Of a stretch of 5,063 nt of DNA, positions 1 to 5,063 are shown in pieces. The stretch is from JBAXTE01 sp964653595. Lineage in GTDB: Bacteria; Bacteroidota; Bacteroidia; Bacteroidales; WCHB1-69. Each line of letters opens with the position of its first letter. The stretch's first letter is position 1. The stretch lies in contig CAZZHH010000107.1 in assembly GCA_964653595.1 (NCBI GenBank), positions 1-5,063 on the forward strand, given 5' to 3'. Both the position numbers and the translations under genes were made by a program. The notes under the pieces were generated by a model. It had not been told where the DNA came from and made no database searches. It saw only the letters and a list, made by a program, of their open reading frames with translations.

Positions 1-68
1 CTGTTAACCAAGTGCTGGCAAGATAAGTTATTAACAATCAGCGTGTTAATAAAAACAGGAGAGGAGGG

Positions 69-94
69 GTTTTTAGACAGTCTGACGCCTGAGG
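69..94 (+). repeat. Flank-similar segment, left copy
   Basis: GTTTTTAGAC (69-78) followed by AGTCTGACG resembles the minus-strand sequence GTTTTTAGAC followed by GGACTGCCG near the right end of the window (4994-4969). Ten bases are identical, then 9 of the next 16, and both copies are preceded by a GGAGG-like stretch. The two copies are inverted relative to each other and lie on opposite sides of the three-gene operon. A 10-base match alone is expected by chance in AT-rich DNA of this length, so the case rests on the extended similarity and the position. Confidence 0.3.
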
Positions 95-202
95 CTATGA
101 ATAGTGGCGGTTTTAATACCGTTTTCCTGTCACCCCACAGCAAAGTTAATTAATATCTGTGAACTCTCAAATTACTTTCTCACCCGCCATTATTTCATAG
201 CC
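93..202. repeat. Long imperfect inverted repeat (hairpin-forming element)
   Basis: The left arm GGCTATGAATAGTGGCGG (93-110) is complementary to CCGCCATTATTTCATAGCC (184-202), with one substitution and one extra T in the right arm. A 73-nt loop separates the arms. An outer 6-bp pair, AGACAG (75-80) with CTGTCT (222-227), would extend the fold across unpaired stretches of 12 and 19 nt. The loop contains a small CTGT/ACAG hairpin (127-140). The layout of an outer short pair, spacer, inner stem and large loop recalls recombination sites such as integron attC, but I do not see the canonical GTTRRRY/RYYYAAC ends. It could instead be a structured RNA, a non-autonomous repeat element or a relic. The pairing is seen directly; any function is unknown. 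Confidence 0.6.
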
Positions 203-265
203 TTTGTTACCGCCTGGTGTTCTGTCTTCTGGTCTTATAAGTCATTAATTTGGTTGTTCATTGAT

Positions 266-283
266 AAGGAATGTTCCTTTTTT
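266..283 (+). terminator. Weak plus-strand terminator-like hairpin
   Basis: AAGGA (266-270) and TCCTT (275-279) form a 5-bp stem with a 4-nt loop, and the sequence runs directly into a T tract (278-283). The shape is that of a rho-independent terminator for transcription entering from the left, but the stem is short and partly A/T, so it may not function. Confidence 0.22.
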
Positions 284-310
284 AAAGAAATTAATATCGA
301 CACGATTAAT
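284..310 (-). terminator. Candidate terminator of the minus-strand operon
   Basis: Read on the minus strand, ATTAATCG (310-303) pairs with CGATATTAAT (299-290) as an 8-bp stem with a 3-nt TGT loop and a 2-nt bulge, followed by TTCTTT (289-284). It lies about 37 nt beyond the stop codon of the lipoprotein gene, where the operon would be expected to end. The stem is mostly A/T and the T tract is interrupted, so the support is weak. A second, weaker TAAAGT/ACTTTA pair (323-328 with 339-344) lies between it and the gene and has no T tract. Confidence 0.28.
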
Positions 311-346
311 TAGGTCACCCTATAAAGTTGCACTTATTACTTTAAG

Positions 347-994
347 TTATTCCATATCGTATTTTTCTATTCTATTTATATTATTCCATTCACCCTGATT
401 AATAGAATCAATTTTATTCATGTTTATTTTTTTAATTTCTTTATTTATTGGAAACTTTGCATACCAAGCTACTGTGTCAATATTTACCCCAGTAACCAAT
501 TTGGGAGTATGGAATTCATAATAAACATTCTTTAATATAAATTTACATTTTTTTGTAATAATATATTCATGATTCAAGCGTACTCGTGCAAAATAAAATT
601 TAATAACGAATTTCAACTCATTTGTCCTACCGAATTTTTCTTCAAAGTCCGAATCAAGTTTATAATCCAAAAAAGGGTTCTCTGCTCCATGACCTAGAAT
701 TATTGGAATATTAGAATAATAAGAATTGCATTCACTGCTCCAAAAATTTAACACATAAGATTCTTTTTTATGAAAAAGAATCTTATTGAGTTCAAAACTA
801 TAAAAACCGTTATTTTCCAGTCTTAAAAAATCTACTTTTTCTTCAACTGGATATTTATTAAAACATCCCGTCGTTGTATCATAAACTTTCTCTGAAGATT
901 TTATTTTTCCCGTATCCTTTGTTCTTGTATTATTATCATTTATACAGGAAACTAAAATGATAGAAAAAACCAAACCCAATAATCTATTTTTCAT
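347..994 (-). CDS. Predicted lipoprotein, possible immunity protein for the GH19 protein
   Basis: This 215-residue protein belongs to no family I recognise. It opens with a lipoprotein signal peptide: basic MKNR, a hydrophobic stretch LLGLVFSIILVS, and a lipobox ending at Cys17 (LVSC). After the cysteine comes a polar, flexible stretch (INDNNTRTKDT) and then a mixed alpha/beta-looking body rich in Lys, Asn and aromatic residues. Cys44, Cys89 and Cys150 remain in the mature protein. The residues after Cys17 do not form an obvious acidic surface-export signal of the Bacteroidetes type, which favours a periplasm-facing lipoprotein. The start ATG lies inside the end of the GH19 gene with an 11-nt overlap, so the two are almost certainly co-transcribed and may be translationally coupled. 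The leader is A-rich without a Shine-Dalgarno sequence. An unknown lipoprotein next to a peptidoglycan-hydrolase-like gene suggests an immunity protein acting in the envelope. That is inference from position and localisation only; an ordinary lipoprotein accessory is the alternative. Confidence 0.85.
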   Translation of the reverse strand: MKNRLLGLVFSIILVSCINDNNTRTKDTGKIKSSEKVYDTTTGCFNKYPVEEKVDFLRLENNGFYSFELNKILFHKKESYVLNFWSSECNSYYSNIPIILGHGAENPFLDYKLDSDFEEKFGRTNELKFVIKFYFARVRLNHEYIITKKCKFILKNVYYEFHTPKLVTGVNIDTVAWYAKFPINKEIKKINMNKIDSINQGEWNNINRIEKYDME

Positions 995-2045
995 TGAAAA
1001 TGTTTTTTAGAAGATTAAAGGCATTCTTTCTTTCATCAAGCCCCCGATCACCACCTTGAACTGCTTTGGTAACATCTTTAACAGTTTTGGAATCAGCAAT
1101 TTTATTTATGTCACCATGCGAACTGCCTTTTTGCCAATACCAACCAGCCGAATCAGCAGCAATTTCCAAGTTCGTTGATACTAAAGAATAGTTTGCTAAA
1201 ACATCAGTTCCACAATATTTCGAATATTTTTTATAGTTTTCTTTATGTGTTAAATGCAGTAAGCCTCTTCCTCTCCATGGATCGTATCCACTGGTATAAT
1301 CATTATTGCTCTCAATTGTTTGGGAAAAATATTGAGTTTCAATAAAAATTTGGGAAAGAAAATGGCATCTTCTATTACAATTATGGATTTCATATAATTT
1401 AAAAATATAATTCAACTGCGCTGTGAAATTTTCAAATGACTGGTTGGTTACAATTTCAGACTTATACTTTCCTGATTTATCATTTCTGTGAAAAATTTTA
1501 TCAACAGCATAATAAGGAAGGGTTGTTAAAGGGAAGTCCTTGTCTTTTCCTGTTTTCGGATCCTTCGCTTTATAAAAGGTCTTTTCTCTTAAAATACTGA
1601 CAATATTTTTAACATCATCAACAGTTAAAATTTTTACACAAATAGATCTATTATCAACAAATGATAGTGTTATTGAATTTGAATGCTTCCCATTTACCTC
1701 AAACTGAATACTTACAGTACAAGGCTCTTTAGTGCCAATGTATGTTGAAATAGTCCATCCACGCTCTGCACTCCAATGATTTGTTGAAATAACAACATTT
1801 TTATTGGAATTTTTTATTTTAATTTCGTATTTTGTCCCTCCTATTCTTTGCCACTCACCATCTACGATAAAATCTATTCTAAAGGCCTTTAATATTGGGA
1901 TAGTCTTTAACTTTTTGTCTTTCAAGGAAATAGATGGAATATCATTGTTAGGATTTGAGCTATTAAAGTCTTCTTTTTCCCAGTTCGAATTAAATGGGCT
2001 ATCATATCCAAACTTATCAGCAAATTCAAAAATACTATTTTCCAT
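984..2045 (-). CDS. GH19 chitinase/lysozyme-like protein with N-terminal beta-rich domain
   Basis: This 353-residue protein probably cleaves the glycan of peptidoglycan (or chitin). Residues about 195-350 match the bacterial GH19 lysozyme-like pattern: FLSQIFIETQYF at 229-240 with the likely catalytic Glu236; Glu245 nine residues on, at the spacing of a second acidic residue; WRGRGLLHLT at 257-266, like the usual GRGLIQLTG; a Tyr/Asn motif NYKKYS (270-275); AGWYWQKG (300-307); and VTKAVQGGDRGLDER (325-339), like the usual INGG..GL..R. Residues about 45-132 are beta-rich with an alternating pattern resembling an immunoglobulin-like or carbohydrate-binding fold, unassigned. The N-terminus is charged with no signal peptide or membrane segment, so export would need a dedicated secretion system or lysis. 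It starts 4 nt after the upstream stop codon and ends in TAG inside the lipoprotein gene. The context favours a secreted antibacterial effector. A phage endolysin is less likely because no holin or phage gene is seen. Confidence 0.9.
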   Translation of the reverse strand: MENSIFEFADKFGYDSPFNSNWEKEDFNSSNPNNDIPSISLKDKKLKTIPILKAFRIDFIVDGEWQRIGGTKYEIKIKNSNKNVVISTNHWSAERGWTISTYIGTKEPCTVSIQFEVNGKHSNSITLSFVDNRSICVKILTVDDVKNIVSILREKTFYKAKDPKTGKDKDFPLTTLPYYAVDKIFHRNDKSGKYKSEIVTNQSFENFTAQLNYIFKLYEIHNCNRRCHFLSQIFIETQYFSQTIESNNDYTSGYDPWRGRGLLHLTHKENYKKYSKYCGTDVLANYSLVSTNLEIAADSAGWYWQKGSSHGDINKIADSKTVKDVTKAVQGGDRGLDERKNAFNLLKNIFNEK

Positions 2046-2049
2046 AACT

Positions 2050-4569
2050 TTATGGATTTATAATTTGTAACGTGTTTTCATCTTTAATTATACCAGATGT
2101 AGTATCACTATTTTCCACATCACCGCAACAAGGTAAACCTTCTTGTTCGAGATATGCAGATTTGCCTTGTATGATAGCTAATGTTGATGGTACTCTACTT
2201 ATCCATTCTTCTTCAACTGTACCTTCAACAGTTTGCATTTCTTCTGCAATAGACAAATACAAATCGTTTTGTGTTCCAGATACCAATTCGTTGCCAAGCC
2301 AGATATCACCAGTTTCCAAATAAAAAGCAAATGCTTCTGTATATTGCAAACGTATAGGAACAACTACTCTTGCCATGCCACTTTGCAGAAAAGCTTGAAA
2401 CACCAAATCATCGCTTTCACTTTTCATTAAATCAGCCCAAACACACTTGGATGCCCAATAATATGGGTAAAATATGTATGACATAATTTGCCAATCAATT
2501 GCCTGTTCGAAAAATTTAACCATTGAAGCATATTGCGTATATTCTTGAGTTTGGTTGACTTGTGGAATTTGATACAAATCACACGCATTAATATCAGAAT
2601 AATTCTTTTGGCCCTGTACTCTACAATAAGGTTTAACTAACATTTCAATACAAATTCTTTTGAGTTCTCGTTGCTCAATAATACGATTCATGGTAGTGTT
2701 ACTACTTTCTGTGACATCTCCTATTTGGGCAGTTTCATCTTTTTGATTTGCATCTGCAATTGCCTGATTATATTCGTTTAATTTGGTGTTGTATGCTGTG
2801 AGAAATTTATTATAACAATCGGTTTGCCAATCTTTAATAACCGACCCTTTTAAAATACAATTAACATTTACAGCACCGTAAAATCCCCAACAACCAGAAT
2901 AAGCAACACCAACAGGAATAGATCCTGCTAAATTCGGATTCAAATCCAAATTTATATTAACTGTTTTGTTCTTTTTTGTGCCTGAATAATCAAACCCACT
3001 ATTTACAATCTTTCCACCAAAAGTAAAATCACAAAATGCTCTTTGAGAACTGAGAGCACTTCCAGCCTGATATGAGTATGTATATGAACCTATGATTTTA
3101 TCAACTTCATATTCGTTAGGTACATTTATTGGCGATAAACTTTGAGTATCAATATGTCTATTGTGGTCAACGGGAGATAACGGTGATAAGTTAATTGTAA
3201 GCTCTAAACTAGCCACAGGTAATGAACTAATTGTTATACCATAATAACTGGCAACATTATATACATTTTGCTTATTGATATCCTCAGGTTTATTTATTCC
3301 AAATTCAGATAAGTTTTGAGGTGGGTCAGGTAATTTAGTTGTTTCGGAATTAGTTTCAACAGACTTGTATTTTAAAATTCTCTTGTAAAACTCAGCAGGC
3401 TCTGGAGTCATAAATTCAACCATTAGCCGTTTCCCATAGTTAATCAAACGGTTTTTGTACATTATATCTAACCAACGATATATACCTGTTACATGTTGCT
3501 CGCCAGCTCTATTATCAAAACCATGCTTGTTGTTTTCTTCAAATTCTTTGATTATTTTCGAAGTTCTTTTTTCAGATGTACGCTGAACGATTCGTTCTAA
3601 TGCTCTTTTTGTTACTTCTTCGGCATAAGTTTTAGCTTCAATATTTGAATAAGACGAGGAATTTGATGTTGCAAAATCTGCATAAGCATTAACATTGATT
3701 TGTGCACCCATATATTCTGCCGATACCCCCAATGAACCACCATAACTATTACTTCTGTCCTGTTCTAAGACTTGTGCAACCTCGCTACAAAGCTCGTTTC
3801 GCGTAGCCGTAGTAACATCTGTAAGGTTTTCAATTTCAGTTTCTTTAGTTGTTTCAATTGTATTTTCTGTCCTTACATAATTTCGTGTGCTTCGTTCTTT
3901 GTACTCTTTAGCCATTACATTTTCAATGTGCGAGACCTCACCTGGAACATAACAACATACTTCTTGTTCAACTCTTCTAAAATCTGCTATACCAAGGTTT
4001 TGTACTCCTTCTAAACTACCACCGCAACGTGAAAACCACCATGGTTTGAAACATTCCATTACCTGATATGGAATTTCAATTTTTATACCCGTAAGTTTTT
4101 TTAAACCAAATTCTATTAGATGGTCTTTAAATTTCAATGCATGGTTAATTATAAGTAATAATGATGCAGCTTGTCTCACATAGTTATTTTCCTTACTTAT
4201 TACCTGATAAAATATTTGATCGAACAACAATATTTCATTTTCAATAGTTAGCAAGTTTTCAATGGTAGTCAAATCTGATATATTGATTTTTTTCTTGTAA
4301 GCCAATGTCCCTAAATCAAATAATTCAGGATTAATCGCTCTGATTTCTGGTACAGTATTTATTGCCTTAAATTGTTTTAAGTATTCTTGAAATTTCTTTG
4401 TAGAATCTTCGCCAGGAGATGGTATTGGACATGTTTTTATAACACTTTTACTCATGTCTGGATGTATAACAAAACGAATATTTTTGTCTTTTATTGATAA
4501 TTGTTCAGGCGATCTGAAGGTTACAAATCTGAACATGTCCGTTTTGATTGGAGGTGTCTTCTTTATCAT
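2050..4569 (-). CDS. Large multidomain protein of unknown family, possible carrier or injected partner
   Basis: I cannot name the family of this 839-residue protein. It has no signal peptide or clear transmembrane helix, so it is probably made in the cytoplasm. In order: a polar N-terminus (1-60); a largely helical region (60-170); a motif-rich stretch (172-230) with WW at 177-178, RCGG (181-184) and VEQEVCCYVPGE (200-211); a charged helix (about 232-270); a Gly/Ser/Ala/Asn-rich stretch with alternating residues like a beta-hairpin (276-306); a long charged helix (308-347); a block with HGFDNRAG (349-356), GIYRWLD (362-368) and NYGKRLMVEFM (377-387); a Pro-containing linker (413-420); a beta-rich domain (about 455-575); a helix (580-610); and an aromatic C-terminal domain (626-800) with ELKRICIEML, FFEQAIDWQ, YIFYPYYW, ARVVVPIR and TGDIWLG. 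It has sixteen cysteines, including CC at 205-206 and 814-815. As first gene of the operon it probably works with the GH19 protein, for example as carrier, spike-associated partner or pore former. The ATG chosen is the first of the frame; Met12 is an alternative. Confidence 0.9.
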   Translation of the reverse strand: MIKKTPPIKTDMFRFVTFRSPEQLSIKDKNIRFVIHPDMSKSVIKTCPIPSPGEDSTKKFQEYLKQFKAINTVPEIRAINPELFDLGTLAYKKKINISDLTTIENLLTIENEILLFDQIFYQVISKENNYVRQAASLLLIINHALKFKDHLIEFGLKKLTGIKIEIPYQVMECFKPWWFSRCGGSLEGVQNLGIADFRRVEQEVCCYVPGEVSHIENVMAKEYKERSTRNYVRTENTIETTKETEIENLTDVTTATRNELCSEVAQVLEQDRSNSYGGSLGVSAEYMGAQINVNAYADFATSNSSSYSNIEAKTYAEEVTKRALERIVQRTSEKRTSKIIKEFEENNKHGFDNRAGEQHVTGIYRWLDIMYKNRLINYGKRLMVEFMTPEPAEFYKRILKYKSVETNSETTKLPDPPQNLSEFGINKPEDINKQNVYNVASYYGITISSLPVASLELTINLSPLSPVDHNRHIDTQSLSPINVPNEYEVDKIIGSYTYSYQAGSALSSQRAFCDFTFGGKIVNSGFDYSGTKKNKTVNINLDLNPNLAGSIPVGVAYSGCWGFYGAVNVNCILKGSVIKDWQTDCYNKFLTAYNTKLNEYNQAIADANQKDETAQIGDVTESSNTTMNRIIEQRELKRICIEMLVKPYCRVQGQKNYSDINACDLYQIPQVNQTQEYTQYASMVKFFEQAIDWQIMSYIFYPYYWASKCVWADLMKSESDDLVFQAFLQSGMARVVVPIRLQYTEAFAFYLETGDIWLGNELVSGTQNDLYLSIAEEMQTVEGTVEEEWISRVPSTLAIIQGKSAYLEQEGLPCCGDVENSDTTSGIIKDENTLQIINP

Positions 4570-4652
4570 GATGTTGTTATTAAGGTTTAAAATGATATTT
4601 TATAAGTTTAATTATCGGGGGAACTTAATGTTTTTATTGCCCTCAAATTTGA

Positions 4653-4667
4653 TTGCTAAATTAGCAA
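4653..4667. promoter_or_regulatory. Perfect 15-bp dyad, possible operator
   Basis: TTGCTAA (4653-4659) and TTAGCAA (4661-4667) are exact inverted repeats around a single A. The dyad lies about 84 nt upstream of the start of the 839-residue gene and overlaps the candidate promoter element at 4665-4672. That is where an operator for a dimeric repressor or activator would be expected. In AT-rich DNA such palindromes also arise by chance. Confidence 0.3.
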
Positions 4668-4672
4668 AAATA
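4665..4672 (-). promoter_or_regulatory. Candidate Bacteroidetes -7 element of the operon
   Basis: Read on the minus strand the site is TATTTTTG, a full match to the TAnnTTTG element recognised by the Bacteroidetes primary sigma factor. It would give a leader of roughly 90 nt for the 839-residue gene. No TTG lies at the usual spacing upstream (the nearest is only 11 nt away), so the promoter is incomplete. A second site, CAAATTTG (4644-4651), matches with one mismatch and also lacks a well-spaced TTG. Confidence 0.25.
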
Positions 4673-4968
4673 AATTTCAAAATCAATAATAAATTTTATT
4701 TTTTTAATTATATTTCTAATTAAGCTAAATGTAATTATTTTTGCATATTGAAAAACTTTGATTATTTGTTGCAATGACTTAAATTTCAGATAAACAGATT
4801 GTTAAATGTGTGTCGAAAAATAAATTATCAGAAAAATGCACGATAAAAAAAAATATCAGGTCGTCTTGTATGTCGGTTCACTTTTCTTGTCAATATTTCG
4901 TTTTTCTGTCCTTTCACAATGGTTTGCTTTTCAATTTATTGTTATCTCTGTCTTTTTTTCCACACTTG

Positions 4969-4994
4969 CCCCTAACGGCAGTCCGTCTAAAAAC
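4969..4994 (-). repeat. Flank-similar segment, right copy
   Basis: On the minus strand this reads GTTTTTAGAC then GGACTGCCGTTAGGGG, similar to plus-strand positions 69-94 (19 of 26 positions identical without gaps). It sits in the G+C-richer tail of the right flank and is followed by a small ACGG/CCGT hairpin, whereas the left copy carries the small palindrome AGACAGTCT at the equivalent place. It may be a diverged copy of the same element in inverted orientation; chance similarity is not excluded. Confidence 0.3.
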
Positions 4995-5063
4995 CTCCCA
5001 AACTGCGCCAATTTTGCTCAAATTTAAGCCCTTTTAACGATGTTTCCAAATTTATTGAGAATA

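Larger units (their letters stand above)
1..346. other. Left intergenic flank, no supported gene
   Basis: No convincing gene is visible on either strand. Positions about 55-235 are clearly richer in G and C than the neighbouring operon and contain a long imperfect inverted repeat (entered separately). A frame open from the window edge to a TAA at 151-153 (50 codons) could be the 3' end of an upstream plus-strand gene, but it has no recognisable domain and runs through one arm of the inverted repeat. Positions about 240-346 are AT-rich and hold two weak hairpins that may end transcription from either side. The region reads as a boundary between the minus-strand operon and whatever lies to the left. 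Confidence 0.6.
4570..5063. other. Right intergenic region upstream of the operon
   Basis: No supported gene lies here on either strand; plus-strand open frames of 60-90 codons are low-complexity and lack recognisable domains. Positions 4570-4750 are very AT-rich and should hold the promoter of the minus-strand operon (candidate elements entered separately). Positions about 4965-5040 are richer in G and C and contain a short ACGG/CCGT hairpin (4975-4986), a near-palindrome GCTCAAATTTAAGC (5016-5029), and the segment resembling the left flank. A minus-strand frame open from the right edge to a TAG at 4989-4987 gives 24 residues and might be the tail of an upstream gene, but nothing supports that beyond its being open. 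Confidence 0.55.

Noticed and set aside
1..153. Frame open from the left edge on the plus strand (50 codons, TAA at 151-153)
   Set aside because: No domain or codon pattern supports it, and it runs through one arm of the inverted repeat. It could be the end of an upstream gene but cannot be supported from this window.
75..227. Integron attC site
   Set aside because: The fold layout is similar, but the canonical GTTRRRY and RYYYAAC ends are not visible and no integrase is in the window.
104..313. Plus-strand 69-codon frame starting at GTG
   Set aside because: It runs through the loop and right arm of the hairpin element, has no recognisable domain and no convincing start context.
323..344. 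TAAAGT/ACTTTA hairpin as the operon terminator
   Set aside because: It is a six-base A/T-rich stem with a 10-nt loop and no following T tract on the minus strand.
984..2045. Phage endolysin in a prophage lysis cassette
   Set aside because: There is no holin, spanin or phage structural gene nearby. The next gene encodes a single lipoprotein not shaped like a spanin, and the N-terminal beta-rich module is unusual for an endolysin.
4810..5037. Plus-strand frames of 63-75 codons in the right flank
   Set aside because: They overlap each other in different frames, are Phe/Leu/Ser-rich as expected from T-rich DNA, and lack any recognisable domain.
4987..5061. Minus-strand frame from the right edge ending in TAG, 24 codons
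   Set aside because: It might be the tail of an upstream gene, but all three minus frames are briefly open here and nothing favours this one.
1..5063. CRISPR array, tRNA or rRNA genes
   Set aside because: No regularly spaced direct repeats, tRNA-like cloverleaf sequence or rRNA signature was seen on either strand.

Overview
This is an AT-rich window (roughly one-third G+C by eye) that looks like a chromosome segment of a Bacteroidetes bacterium, probably a Flavobacteriia/Cytophagia-type organism. The basis is the low G+C, the A-rich leaders without Shine-Dalgarno sequences before the genes, a Bacteroidetes-style lipoprotein, and the match of an upstream site to the TAnnTTTG promoter element of that phylum. 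The genus cannot be fixed from the sequence.

Layout: positions 1-346 are a non-coding left flank, visibly richer in G+C than the rest. It carries a long imperfect inverted repeat (93-110 with 184-202) and weak terminator-like hairpins. Positions 347-4569 hold three tightly packed genes on the minus strand, transcribed right to left: an 839-residue protein of unknown family (4569-2050), then after 4 nt a 353-residue protein with a beta-rich N-terminal region and a C-terminal GH19 chitinase/lysozyme-like domain (2045-984), then overlapping by 11 nt a 215-residue lipoprotein (994-347). Positions 4570-5063 are a second intergenic region. It holds the probable promoter region of the operon, a 15-bp perfect dyad, and a G+C-richer tail with a segment resembling, in inverted orientation, part of the left flank.

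Interpretation: the muramidase/chitinase-like protein has no signal peptide, so it needs a delivery route other than Sec. The gene after it encodes a lipidated, envelope-exposed protein, and the gene before it encodes a large, apparently cytoplasmic multidomain protein. This arrangement suits an effector (GH19), an envelope-located immunity protein (lipoprotein) and a carrier, adaptor or injected partner (839-aa protein) of a contractile injection or type VI-like system. That reading is inference: no secretion structural gene lies in the window. The GH19 assignment itself is well supported by motifs; the roles of the other two proteins are not established.
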